A stretch of DNA of 64,000 bases from Rhytidiadelphus loreus (taxonomy: Eukaryota > Streptophyta > Bryopsida > Hypnales > Hylocomiaceae), in contig OX344763.1 in assembly GCA_947034895.1 (NCBI GenBank), forward strand, positions 76,899,093 through 76,963,092, in the 5' to 3' direction. The position numbers and the translations under genes are program-made. Every line of letters starts with the position of its first letter. Within the stretch, counting starts at the first letter, position 1. The notes beneath the pieces are model-generated. The model saw only the letters and a list, made by a program, of their open reading frames with translations, was not told where the DNA came from and made no database searches. Below, piece after piece: positions 12,018 to 23,250 of this stretch.

Positions 12018-12179
12018 ACCCGGACAACTCGACAACTCGACAAACTCGACGTCGAAGACGTCTAGTAGAGGGGCCCGTCCGTCTAATAGAGTCAACTTTA
12101 CCCTTTGACTTTTCTGGAATTTACCCCCCATTTACCTAGGCTTACTTGGCTGCCATGTGGCAGCCGCGTGGCAAATGTT

Positions 12180-12640
12180 GGGCGACTTCGGGTACGGGGG
12201 CGACTTCGGGTGGGGCGACCTCGGGTGAGGGTGACTTCGGATGGGGCGACTTCGGGTGGGGGCGACTTCGGGTGTGAGGCGACCGCGGGTCCAGGGCAAC
12301 TTCGGGTAGGGGCGACTGCGGGTATGGGGCGACTACAGGTCTTAGGCGAACACGAGTACTAGGTCGCGGTCGCCGATACCCGCACCCGTCGGCGCACTTG
12401 CCCTCATCCAAGACCCGCACTCGCCCTTCGTCACTTGCACGCGCCCCCCCAGGACCTACGGTCGCCCCCCAGGACCCGTGGTCGCCCCTCCAGGACCCGC
12501 AGTCGCCCCCCCCAGGACCCGCAGTCGCCCCCCTAGGACCGCTGGTCGCCCCCAGGACCGCTGGTCGCCCCTCCAGGACCGCTGGTCGCCTACGTGACCC
12601 GCACGCGCCCATTTTGCATCCACACCCGGGTTCGCCTATA
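12180..12640. repeat. Subterminal GC-rich array 1 (left end and promoter of cargo gene A)
   Basis: The first half (to about 12,360) has about nine copies of GGGCGACTTCGGGT or variants on the plus strand. From 12,375 the motif runs in reverse as ACCCGCAGTCGCCC-like copies. The left half mirrors the array at the right end of the element. The right half directly precedes the TATA box of the coiled-coil/RING gene. Candidate roles are transposase binding and promoter control. Confidence 0.9.
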
Positions 12641-12643
12641 TAT
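12636..12643 (+). promoter_or_regulatory. TATA box of cargo gene A
   Basis: CTATATAT lies immediately after the GC-rich array and about 190 bp before the ATG at 12,836. It is a likely core promoter, judged on sequence only. Confidence 0.55.
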
Positions 12644-12835
12644 GAAGTCGCCGAATCTTCATTCTCCTATGTTCATCACTAAGGCTTCTTGGCTTGTATC
12701 CCTTTCTGGCTACATGCATAAGCATTTGGTGTTGAAAATTTACTATTTGACTACTTTCATCCAAGGTTCTTTTTCTAGTGGTTTGATTTCAACAATCCCT
12801 CTACATTTTTTAGGACTTCATTTCAACAACCCACC

Positions 12836-15316
12836 ATGGCTAGTGGAGACAATACCACTAGAGAATTTCTTGCTGAAGCCCCTCCACCAGCTCCACGTCC
12901 ACGTCGTGGTTTGGGATTGCGAAAGATTGAAAAAGACAAGGAACGGAAGCGTAGGGGTACTTGTCATCGAAAGCGGTTGCATGTGTTGAATAGTGCTGAC
13001 CACATTGCTTTCAAGGGGTGGAACGAGGAGCCTGAGCCATGGTCAATACAAACTTGCGAAGATTACATTGAGTGGTGCCACATCAGCAAGTTCTTTCCAG
13101 CATGGCGTCATCATCATCATCGACACACCAACAAGGCGAACTTGAAGTTCTGTGAGAATGAAATATTCGTGAACAGGTGCATTGAATTGTGGCAAGCTCT
13201 CTACAATACGGCCTCTGTAGAAAGGAATGAGGCCCCTCTTTTCCTTGCCAGAGGAGCCTATGCTGAAGTGTCATTGAAGAAAGAAGTCGATTGGAGCACG
13301 ATCAAATCTAATCCTCACGTAACCCGTCCAGAGGACGGGTGCATACCAAAAGGAATTCTCCTTTTTCTAGAGGGTGGATTGGGTCCTTTTCGAAGTGTTC
13401 CTAGGAATCAGGCCCAGGTTGAAATTGACACAGAGTCATCAGAAGAGGATGACAATTCAGATGGTACGCGGGTGCTTCGGGTAGAACGAGCCACGGAACT
13501 ACCTATCGGCCTCCCCCCAAATCAGAATGAAATTATCCACGGCGTCGGAACATCACGGGGACGTAAATCGGGACAATCGTCAAGAGTGCGACGTTCCACT
13601 ACACGAATTGGACCACAAGGGGCTTCTCCATCAGCTTCAAATCCACCATTGCCTGCACAGAATCCAAGTGATGTCTTCGAATTCAGTTGCAACGATGAAG
13701 GGCCTAGTGAAACAATTGTTGGTGCACCAACTCTTCAATCCCGAGTGGATGTAGGTCACAACACTCTGACCCTAGCAAAGGCTCAAAACATCATACAGAT
13801 CAAAGACAACAAGATTGCTTCATTGGAAAGTAACTTGAAGAAATTGCAAGGACAGTGCCAACTGAAAGATGCTCTCATTGCACGACAATCTACCGAGCTT
13901 CAAGCCCTGCGAGAAAATCAGGCTGGCGCTTTCACTTTGTCAGATATGGATGAGGCTTTTGTTGACCATGATCCACATCATCTAGACAAAGTTGTGGGGG
14001 ACCTTACCGACGATGTTCCTTGCCATCCACCACCTTCCAAGCGTGCTAAGGTTTTGCAAAATAATCGAAGTGCGTTCCTCACTACGATTGGCGGAGACAC
14101 GACCACTGACACGAACGATATTCATGGGACCCAAGATTCACTCTCATTTCCAACAGTTCAACAATCAAGGTAGAGTGACAAAGAAAGAGATCTTGAAAAG
14201 CAGAACGAAAAGCTTCAACAACGGTTGGATCAATTGGTTGCCACGTACTACCATTGGAAGGTGGCGTGCATTCTCTCCGTGGACAGATCACAGCAAATAG
14301 CCAAGGAATTAGATAAGGTTTCAAAGAATTTTGTTGCAGCTTTACCTAAACGTGAGAATGGACTCACATCTTGGGCACTCTTAGATGACATGTTTCCTGA
14401 AAACATGCCGATGTTGGCAGACACAAATATTATAGATTGGGCACAACAGGGCTGGGACCATGCAAAGCAAATGTCTAGTCACATGGAGGTGAAGGACCAA
14501 AAGCTACTATGGCCACAACCTGCAGCTTTCGTACTCGACCATACAAAATGCCCCATTTGTCAAGAGCAATTTGGCCCTGAAGGTGGTTGGGCTCTCGGGT
14601 CATGTGCACATGTGTACCATCCTCATTGCCTCCTTATGGGATGCCTCATTAGACGACGTTGTGTACTTTGTTCAGCACCATTCCATGATCGCTTGTATGC
14701 CATGTTCAACTTGATGACGTACATGCCACCTTCTTGGGAACATAGCGTTGAAACGACGACTAATACGACATTGTGGGGTCGTGACCTCGTTTGGAGCTGG
14801 CGTCAAGGACTACATGATGATGAAAAGGCACCTAGTAGCTCTCAATTGAACTGGGAAACTGATCCGGCGGAGATTGTCAAAGTGGCACCGAAGTTGATGG
14901 GAAAAGGTCCACACAATGAAGGGAGAAGGGCATTCTTCTACCAATGCCTTGGTGGATACTTCGAGAAGAGCTCGGGAGAATTCAAATGGGGTCCTCATCC
15001 GAAAGGACACCGTTGGGATAATGAAGGTAAAAGGGGACCCGATCGCAATCAATTTGCCTCTCTTGAAGACATGACTAACATGGCTTGCATGGACTCTACG
15101 TATGGACCTTATTACCAAAGTCAAGCATTGGACTATCTTTTGGAAGCACATTCTCCACAAACCACAAGGACCCTACAAGCTCTCCAAGATTCCAACGTCC
15201 TAGAATTCATTTTGAATGCGGAAGGGCCAACTTCACGAACTCGTGCAAAGAAGAAGATAGTCCTTCAAGAGGCACTTCAACCTTCACATGGTGAAGCAAG
15301 TTCTTCTAAGAAGTAA
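12836..15316 (+). CDS. Coiled-coil/RING-H2 cargo protein with one in-frame TAG
   Basis: The ATG sits in a good plant context (CCACCATGGC). The frame reads 826 codons to TAA, with a single TAG at 14,171-14,173 (codon 446). Before it lie a conserved WCHISKFFP domain (about residues 55-165), acidic and disordered sequence, and a coiled coil (about 310-370). After it the coil resumes (KERDLEKQNEKLQQRLDQL). A RING-H2 finger follows (C572, C575 through C609, C612), then a tryptophan-rich tail. The RING suggests ubiquitin E3 ligase activity. The TAG may be a CAG-to-TAG mutation, be read through, or be removed by splicing (AAG|GTAGAG spans it). If not bypassed, the locus gives a 445-residue coiled-coil protein and a separate RING part. 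The N-terminal domain is shared with the cargo genes at 17,279 and 29,757. The RING half is shared with 4,956-5,900. Confidence 0.7.
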
Positions 15317-15873
15317 AAACAATCCAAATGGATTTGACGTCTGAGAATTTAATGATGGACTTCATTTCTCCTTTGGTTACTTGGTTTACGTCCAAGGATA
15401 TATAATGTCAAACCCCTAGTATATAGAAGCGTATTATATATGGTAGAAGCGTGTAGCTCTCAGTCTTTTTGTTTTGTTCCATATAGGCCAACTTCGAGCC
15501 TTCTATGATTGTATGCTACACATTTGTATTGCAATATTACCGAGAATATTACAGTGCCTTCATTTTTGAAACATATTCTACATTATTTTCTACTCCAAAG
15601 ACTTCACTATGTTCGAACAAAATCAAATATGTGGTACAACTGATTGTATGAAGCTTATTATCAAAGAGCTATTAAAGTTGAAGTTCACTTTGACATTGTC
15701 ATTTGCATTGACATTTAAGCTTCTAAAATTAATTCAACTGTAAACTTTAAATTTTATTACTTAGAATTCAAAATTGTATATCATTGTAAGCAATCTCATT
15801 GTCTCAATTCATATCATGGAAGATTGTAATTGTTATCATTTTAGTTCCATAAACAGAAAAAGTGAACATGATG
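15317..15873. other. AT-rich 3' flank of cargo gene A
   Basis: AT-rich spacer, presumably containing the 3' untranslated region. I see no further gene or clear repeat. Confidence 0.5.
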
Positions 15874-16800
15874 AACCCCTTAAGTCCCATTGTCCCCTCT
15901 AGAGACAATTTGGAATTTGGGCAAGTTTCTATGGCTTGAAATTGTACCCTAATTTTTTGAATTTTTTTGTGAAAAGATAAAATCTGATAAGCTTTGAGGG
16001 AATATAATTTTTATTTCAATTGGTGTCCGGAAGCAAAAGTTACGCCACAAAATACCTAGAACTAAACTCGGCAGGCAGTACAAAAAACATTGCAAAAATC
16101 CAAAATAGATTTAATTTTGTTCATGTTTTTGCTAACATTATGTTTTTGTCTACATAAAAAGATTTGATTCATTCCATTTTCATTAGTGATGTGCAAGTTA
16201 AGAACCCTGTTCTTTTTAAGGCAATGTAAACAAATATTTCAAAAAATAACTTATAGAATTCATTTGAAAATGCAATTTTCAAATTTTCTCTAATTAGTTT
16301 ATTTTAAAGGAGAAGTTTGCTTCCTACAACAATCTCACCGTTGGGACTAACGGATTATTGTGTTCCAATCCCATGTAAGAGCTATTATCAATTTAGTTTT
16401 TCTTTTAACCTTGGATCTACTTCTACTTGACAATTTTCTGAAGTACGAAAAGGAAGTTATTATTTTTTGAATTTTTTTTTCCTACACTCCCAACTCAATT
16501 CTTCAACACAATAAATTTTAAATTCAAATTCCATAGTGCACATTTTTGGAAGAAATAGCAATCAAAGTCGTCTGAAAGTGTAGTCCAATGTTGCAAAAAA
16601 ATTGTTCTTCAACTTTGAATGCTCATATCTCTAAATCTGTACAGTCAAACATCGTACAATTTTAACCACAAAATCTTAAACAAGTGAAGTTCAAGATCCT
16701 CAACTTCAGTTCCACAAAAGTTTATTTTTTTCTTTGGACAAACACAATAGAATTATAGAAATGACAGTTTTGATTTTTTCTTCACCTAAAAATGGCCTTC
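15874..16800 (+). repeat. 3'-flank module, copy 2
   Basis: It starts AACCCCTTAAGTCCCATTGT and aligns with 3,501-4,262 along its length. Part of it also aligns, inverted, with 32,165-32,504. It is one of the landmarks that show the interior of the element is an inverted repeat. No ORF is present. Confidence 0.75.
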
Positions 16801-17278
16801 GGACTTTATGGGTTTAGAAAAACACTGAAAATGGAAAAAACCTATTGGAATCATTTGAAAATTCACCAAGCCATGTAAGTAGCGATGGAAATTAGCTAGA
16901 AAATGAAGCAATTGGTTATTTTAACTGTAGAGGGTTAGGTCTTTAGGGCTATGTTTTCACCCAATAAATATCAAGATAAACATTTCTAGTACAAATCCAG
17001 AATAAAATGACATAACAAAACTGATTTGAGCAACATTAGGTCTTCTGTTCTTGTACTACATTGGTTTCAAAAGCTGTGACTAAATATTTCGCGAATACAC
17101 TAAGTTCAGAAATCTGCAATACACATTACAAAGTGTACAATAATTATTAAAAAACCACGTGAACTTTGAATGCCAAAAAAATTGTAGCATATTCTTTACT
17201 AAATCACGAGAGAGCCGCAATATCCAAAATTGGATCTTACTTACAAATTTACAATATTGTTCACCAAAATGCGGTACA

Positions 17279-18772
17279 CTACTTTCTAAAAACCTCTTTT
17301 TGGTTTAGGAAGTCACTCATATTAGGAGGAGGACCCACTTTCTCGTATTCTTCACCTCTCTTTCCCGTTGTATCCTTCATCCACTTCATCCACTGCGTAT
17401 AATACTCGCTTTCGGCTCTCACATCCACAAACTCGTCTTCCAACACTTGTACTCTAGTCTCATGGAACTTCACCAAATTCTGAAGCATTTCTAACTCCTC
17501 TGGTAGATTACCGTATGTCGAGGCCGTTGCCAAAACGTCCACCTCCTTGACATGTTTTTTGGCCGCTTCGTAATATTTCTTTTCTTCTTCGGTAATTTGA
17601 ACACGCAGTGCTCGCCGCTCATTCTGTGCTTTCCTACGTCTGCGTTGCAGGGTTTCTAATTTTGATTCCCACAATAAACAATGGTCAGCTTGCGACAATT
17701 TCCCGGTGCTCTGTTTAGTTAAATACTGGTCTCCATTCTTCTTAAAAGCAACAAAATCGTCATCTCTCTCTTTGAGTATTTGGTTGAGAGACCTCAATTG
17801 TTGCTTCAAATAAGCTTCAGTGGGAGAAGACACTTCGCGTTCCTTCAAATTCTTCAGTTCCTCACTCTTTGTACTCAATGATAAACGTGCACTCTCGATT
17901 TTGGCAATCAAGGTCTCCTCATTGTCTAATGAATCACTATCACCTTCTAGCATCGCACACTCCTTTGTGGAAAAGTCCTCCACTTCCATGGGGTCAACTT
18001 TTTCCAAGACTTCTTGATGGCTGGTTGAGGTAATGGGCTCTTTTCCACAATCTTTCTTCTTTTGAAGGCCCACATCCAAAGACTTCTTGGACTCGGTGAC
18101 AAAAACATCTTCATCATCGCTAGAGAAGGAATATCCGTTGTACTCATGGGTGTGCTCGTCCGAGGAAGAAGTGGAAGACCAAACTACTTCTTCATCAGCA
18201 ACAAATGATGCTCCACGCTTAATCGGTGTCATCATCTTGCTTATATTAAGAGGATACTTTGCCCACAAGTTGGAGGCTTCCTCCCACTCTTTTTGGTCCG
18301 GACGGACCGCAATAGGCATTTCTGGGAGTGTTGTCCAATCGACTACCTTCTTCAAAACAACTTCGGCATACACCATTCGTACAAGAAAGAAACTGAAATT
18401 ATCGTTTCTGTACACCTTGGTCTCCAAATATAGAAGGGTCCATACTTCGCAGCATCTACGCATGAACCTTGTGTCCGTAGCATACGCAAGGTTAACCTTT
18501 TGGTTTTGAACGTGCAAAGGGTGACGACACAACGGAAATAACTTGCTGATGTGGCACCAATCCACATACTTCGCAACAGTCCGGTAACTCCAAGGCTCTG
18601 GTTCATCCCTCCAACCCTTAAAAGCCTTAATCTTCGGATGAAGTAATATGGCCACGCGCTTCTTGTGCTTCTTGCCTGACTGTTTTCGACCCTTGTCCTT
18701 TATCGCCCTTTTCTCTTGCGGAGTCAATGGAGTAGGTATGGTAGGAGGAGATGGCGAGGTCGTACGCTCCAT
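17279..18772 (-). CDS. Coiled-coil cargo protein B
   Basis: The uninterrupted 497-residue frame starts at an ATG preceded by a TATA-like region and ends in TAG. Basic N-terminus (KRAIKDKGRKQSGKKHKKR) is followed by the family domain (about residues 50-160), with FKGWRDEPEPWSY, YVDWCHISKLFPL, FMRRCCEVW and a YAEVVLKK...VDWTTL stretch. An acidic, serine-rich stretch and a long C-terminal coiled coil follow (about 270-470). It has no RING and no recognised enzyme motif. It is paralogous to the N-terminal half of cargo gene A and to the gene at 29,757-31,334, which lies in mirror position and opposite orientation. A role as scaffold or DNA-associated partner of the element is conjecture. Confidence 0.8.
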   Translation of the reverse strand: MERTTSPSPPTIPTPLTPQEKRAIKDKGRKQSGKKHKKRVAILLHPKIKAFKGWRDEPEPWSYRTVAKYVDWCHISKLFPLCRHPLHVQNQKVNLAYATDTRFMRRCCEVWTLLYLETKVYRNDNFSFFLVRMVYAEVVLKKVVDWTTLPEMPIAVRPDQKEWEEASNLWAKYPLNISKMMTPIKRGASFVADEEVVWSSTSSSDEHTHEYNGYSFSSDDEDVFVTESKKSLDVGLQKKKDCGKEPITSTSHQEVLEKVDPMEVEDFSTKECAMLEGDSDSLDNEETLIAKIESARLSLSTKSEELKNLKEREVSSPTEAYLKQQLRSLNQILKERDDDFVAFKKNGDQYLTKQSTGKLSQADHCLLWESKLETLQRRRRKAQNERRALRVQITEEEKKYYEAAKKHVKEVDVLATASTYGNLPEELEMLQNLVKFHETRVQVLEDEFVDVRAESEYYTQWMKWMKDTTGKRGEEYEKVGPPPNMSDFLNQKEVFRK

Positions 18773-18784
18773 GTTTTAACAACG

Positions 18785-18815
18785 TATGTATAACTAAGCA
18801 ATATATACTATATAA
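18785..18815 (-). promoter_or_regulatory. TATA-like region of cargo gene B
   Basis: On the minus strand TTTTATATAGTATATATTGC lies 15-45 bp before the ATG at 18,772. It is close for a TATA box, so the true start may be downstream or the transcript leader short. Confidence 0.35.
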
Positions 18816-19096
18816 AAGTCTCAATGCCAAAATACTTACTCTAACTAAGTGAAACTAGTAATCATACGTGTGACACATTTACAAATATCGAAGCAGAAGT
18901 AGATGTTCAAGGTTCAAAGATCGTAGCGGATAGGGTCAAGTTTACGAAACACCGCGGTTTAGACATGCATGGAATGAGAAGAATGAAATTCCTTCATTCC
19001 CCAATCCCTGCCTCACGCACATGCAGTCAGCCACTTCAAGGTGGATGACAGCCTTTGCACAGAAGCAGGGGGACTGACGACCGCAAGTCCACCCCA

Positions 19097-19380
19097 CCCC
19101 ATTTGTACTGGGACTAGCGGTCGCGGGAGGGCGAGTGCGGGTCCTCCAAGTAGGGCGAGTGCGGGTCCCCCGACCGAACAAGGGCGATTGCAGGTACCCA
19201 GGCGACCACGGGTCCACAAGGCGACCGCGGGTGCGGATCCCTGGGCGACTTCGGGTGCGGGTCCCTGGGCGACTTCGGGTGCGGGTCCCTGGGCGACCTC
19301 GGGTGCGGGTCCCTGGGCGACTTCGGGTGCGGGTCCCTAGGCGACTTCGGGTGCGGGTCCCTGGGCGACTTCGGGTGATT
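19097..19380 (+). repeat. GC-rich array 2, upstream of cargo gene B
   Basis: The most regular part repeats GGGCGACTTCGGGTGCGG with a 24-bp period about seven times (19,240-19,378). Looser copies lie before it. Relative to gene B (minus strand) the motif points the same way as at the other cargo promoters. ORFs through the array on both strands are repeat artefacts. Confidence 0.9.
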
Positions 19381-20379
19381 TTTCAGGCAAAGACAAATAA
19401 AAGAGGAATCTAACACAAGTGGTTTCATATTTTTGGAAGTATTTTATAATTACTTATAAATTTCCAAATGACTTCTGTCATAGGTCCCTATTTATGCCCC
19501 TAGGTCTTCTGCAAAATGTTCACTTGCAACTTCTAAACATAAATGGGAAAGTAAAGATAATGGATTGGCTCTTACAATTCATAATTTTTTTTTCTCGAAT
19601 CATTTAATGATTATGGAGGTCAATTTATAAACTACAGATTGTCCATTTCAAAGCCACTTAAACGGTCCATTTTAATGCCCGCTCCATTTCAAAGCCTTCT
19701 ACCTTATCTTTACTTTCACATCCACACAAATGGAGAGAGGAACCTTCTTTAAAATCCAATGGACGTCGGATTTGGAGAAACTCCCCAACTAAAAAAATAT
19801 TTACGATAGTGTTTCCTTGAGTGTCAAATGTTTCAATGCACACCCTTGCCTGGGCAAAAAAACTTATGTATCAATGAATAGGTGGTAGTGAAATCGTGGG
19901 CCACCAGAATTAAAAATATTCCCAACCTGTAATGAGTTTAATAGCTATTCAAGTGATATTAAGTTTTGGAAGAGAACATTTTAGAGTGCCAATATAATTT
20001 GTAGTTCTTCATTTCACCTTCAATCCCAATTTTCTTTTATAAGCAATACAATCAATAAAGAAAATGAAAATTTTCTTGGTTATCATCTCACAACTCTTAT
20101 CCAATTTTGCACTCAAAGGAAATGTGCATACTAATATAGAAGCTAATTAAACATTCATACGGTTAGATTTTCGGGTTATAAAACTTGCTTCAATGGCAAT
20201 TACTATAAGTCCATGCTCAATTTTCATAGGAAAAATACAAGAAGAAAAGGCTTAAGGCACTTAGGACTTTATTAGTAATGCACTCTAATTGTTAAGTTAA
20301 ACTTATCTTTTGACCCTACATAGATTAAGCAAACACCCGTCTTGTAAAATCAAATTTCATTCAAAAGTATTTATTCGTC

Positions 20380-20830
20380 ATTCTCCATAATGACGAACAA
20401 ATCTAATTAAATAATGATTTACCACAATTGAATTCTAAAATACTCTATATCATTACAAATTAGTTACTTTAAAGTTTCAAAAAATCCCGTGAAGACCTCG
20501 GTATAGGCCACGCGACGTGCTTCGAGGATTGAGCCAAGGACCACTTTGAATTCCGCACCGAAATGTTTTTCATCTCAGTGCGCAATTCAAAGTGGTCCTT
20601 GACCAAACCTGTAAGACCCAACCATAACCTCCTATATCATGCACACGGAGTTGGGAATCGAACCGTAGACCTCCCAGACTCCACTTGAGTTCGAAGAAGT
20701 TGACCCTTGTGTGAGAATCCCTTCCACTACTTCACCTTCCCGTTGGTCACATCGGGAATCACCTTTGATGCACCACTCCTTGTCTATCCCATCTTTATTC
20801 TTTTTTTTCTTTGATTCTATTGGGCTTCAA
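20380..20830 (-). repeat. tRNA-like hairpin module U1
   Basis: Read on the minus strand it has an exact pol III B box (GGTTCGATTCC, 20,653-20,663), a weak A box about 60 bp before it, and a 24-bp-stem hairpin at 20,535-20,602. The hairpin arms are GGACCACTTTGAATT and its complement. A second small hairpin (TTCGTCATT...AATGACGAA) lies near 20,375-20,400. Three relatives lie at 22,240, 26,500 and 27,760. A SINE-like or pol III-transcribed RNA unit is a reasonable reading, unproven. Confidence 0.6.
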
Positions 20831-20875
20831 AATACCATCAGCTGCCCAACACGAAATAGTCTCAACGTTTGGACC

Positions 20876-21083
20876 CGAAGTCGCCCCACCCGAAGTCGCC
20901 CTACCCGCGGTCGCCCAAGTCCCAGAAAAGAGGGAAGCAAAAATGCGTGAGTTCTTCCCTCCTCTCTGGACCTGCGGTCGCCCTACCCGAAGTCGCCCTA
21001 CCCGTAGTCGCCCCACCCGAGGTCGCCCTAGCACCGCAGAAAGAAGTCCCTAGTTTTCCCCTTTTCTGGACCCGCGGTCGCCC
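20876..21083 (-). repeat. GC-rich array 3
   Basis: Eight or so copies of ACCCGAAGTCGCCC-like words occur next to module U1. There is no gene directly downstream on the plus strand. Its mirror partner is at 27,447-27,745. Confidence 0.85.
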
Positions 21084-22239
21084 CTACATTGGTATTTGAA
21101 AGAGTGACTTACAGAAGACTGCAGTCATGGTAGGTGAGATCATAGAATAATCTCTAGATAGCTTACAATTATATCACATGATCATTTTATTAAATGGTCC
21201 CTAACAAGGCTTCAATATCCTCAAGCCCTACAATGATGAACCAAAAACCCTACAAAGCCCTCGCAAACTAGAACCAGAAACGCAAACCTAAACCCTGAAA
21301 TGCCCAACGCATTTTAGGATGGTTTATGAATTTGCTTGAACCCCAAAATGACCCTGGAATTTGCTAAGCTTCTAGAATTTGCTCTAAATTGAACAAAAAT
21401 CCAACATTTTGATACGTTCTATCCATTCTTTTTGAATTGTAACCGTGTAAATTCAAACTAGACGTAGTAGAGATCACATTAGAAAAGAAAACACAACAAT
21501 ACCTCTAATTTATTGAAAGATTATAATGTTTTATCATGAGGGTGTTAAACTCTTCCGCAATTTTGCACTCAAAATGAATGTGCATACTAACAAGCAAGTT
21601 GTTTAAACACTCATACGTTTAGATTAAAAAATAAATAGGAAACTTGCTTCAATGGGAATAACTACAAGTCCATGCTCTTTTCAGAACATAAAAACTAAGG
21701 TAGGAGGTTGTGAAAGAGTGCGGGCATTAAGAATGGCTCCTATAAATGGTTGTGGAATGGTGCATCTAAAGTTCTGAAATTGACCAATACATTCATTGAA
21801 TGAACCAAGGAAGAAAACATTATTAATTGGAAGAGCCAATCATTCTCTGTGTTTTCTCCATTTTTATTTAGAATTGCAAGTGAACCATTCATGAAAGATC
21901 TAGGGTCACAAATAGGGACCTATGACCCAACTCGTTTGAAAATTCATAAGTAATTCAAAAATCTTTGGAAAAATATGAAACCACTTGGGTTAGATTCCTC
22001 ATCAATTTCTCTTTGTCTGAAAAATGAGCTAAAAATATTCCCGTCCAAAGAAATACACGAAAAAGGCAGACCAGCCCTTAGGTGCACCATTTCTGAGCCT
22101 CCTACCTTACACTTGGAAAGGCATAGGCTCTTAGGGGTTCATTAGTAAATAATTCACTCTAATTGTTAAGTTAAACTTATCTTTTGACCCTACATAGATA
22201 AAGCAAACACCCCGTATTGTAAAATCAAATTTCATTCAC

Positions 22240-22720
22240 AAGTATTTATTCGTCATTGTCCCTAATGACGAACAATTCTAATTAAATAAAGATTTAGCAC
22301 AATTGAATTCTAAAATACTCTATATCATTACAAATTAGATACTTTAAAGTTTCAAAAAATCCCGTGAAGACCTCGGTATAGGCCACGCGACGTGCTTCGA
22401 GGATTGAGCCAAGGGGCACTTCGAATTTCGCATTGAAATGTTTTTCATCTCAGTGCGAAATTCAAAGTGCCCCTTGACCAAACCCGTAAGACCCAACTAT
22501 AACCTCCAACATCATGCACACGGAGTTGGGAATCGAACCGCAGACCTCCCAGACTCCACTTGAGTTCAAAGAAGTTGACCCTTGTGTGAGAATCCCTTCC
22601 ACTACTTCACCTTCCTGTTGGTCACATCGGGAATCACCTTTGATGCACCACTCCTTGTCCATCCCATTTTTATTCCTTTTTTTCTTTGATTCTATTGGCT
22701 TCAAAATACCCGAAGTCGCC
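22240..22720 (-). repeat. tRNA-like hairpin module U2
   Basis: Same layout as U1: exact B box on the minus strand (22,529-22,539), a long hairpin at 22,408-22,476 with arm GGGGCACTTCGAATTTCGCA, and the TTCGTCATT hairpin near 22,250. Compared with U1, adjacent stem pairs changed together (GGACCAC/GTGGTCC against GGGGCAC/GTGCCCC). Confidence 0.6.
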
Positions 22721-22721
22721 C

Positions 22722-23090
22722 AACACAAAATAGTCTCCCAGTCGCCCCACGGCTCCATAGCCCCACCCGAAGTCGCCCCACCCGAAGGCGCCCAATCCCC
22801 CAAAGAGGATTACAAATGCGTGAATTTTCCACGACTTCTGGACCCGCGGTTGCCCCACCCGAAGTCGCCTACCCGAAGTCGCCTACCCGAAGTCGCCCCA
22901 GTCGAGGTCGCCCCAGCACCAAAAAAGCTGGAAGTCCCAAGTTCCAGGGCGACCTCGGGTGTAGGGGGCGACCTCGGGTTCAGGTTTCAGGACCGCTTTG
23001 GTACCCGCGGTCGCCCTTACCCGCACGCGCCCTGTCACCCGCACGCGCCCCTATGGCGACCGCGGGTACTTAAGCGGTCGCCCCACCCGC
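22722..23090 (-). repeat. GC-rich array 4, upstream of the kinase gene
   Basis: Mostly ACCCGAAGTCGCCC-like copies on the plus strand, with two forward copies near 22,945-22,980. It ends about 160 bp before the kinase ATG. Confidence 0.85.
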
Positions 23091-23250
23091 ATTCGCCAGT
23101 CTTGGTCCTGTGCTACGGCTTTCATCCACCTTGTAGTGGCTGAATGCGAGCTTGTGGGCCAAGGCGGTGATTGGGGGGTGGACTTGTTGCCCTTTTTTTC
23201 CACGACTCTATTTATTGATCGATTGTAGGTAACTTTGTGAAGGAAGAGCT

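Larger units (their letters stand above)
19430..23000 (+). repeat. Large inverted repeat, left arm
   Basis: Landmarks in this arm recur as reverse complements in 25,660-29,180. They include GGTCCCTA(T)TTATG near 19,485 against 29,010, the TGATCATTTTATTAAATGG block near 21,180 against 25,990 and 27,330, and the tRNA-like hairpin modules. Similarity is patchy and some blocks are duplicated within each arm. Apart from arrays and modules listed separately I find no gene in it. Confidence 0.75.

Noticed and set aside
14171..14224. Small intron removing the TAG of cargo gene A
   Set aside because: A donor-like GTAGAG is present, but the sequence after it is clearly in-frame coiled coil and no obvious acceptor at plant intron length stands out. 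Kept only as an alternative.
20653..20663. Functional tRNA gene in modules U1-U4
   Set aside because: The B box is exact, but there is no cloverleaf or anticodon arm and the A box is weak. Only a tRNA-like promoter is supported.
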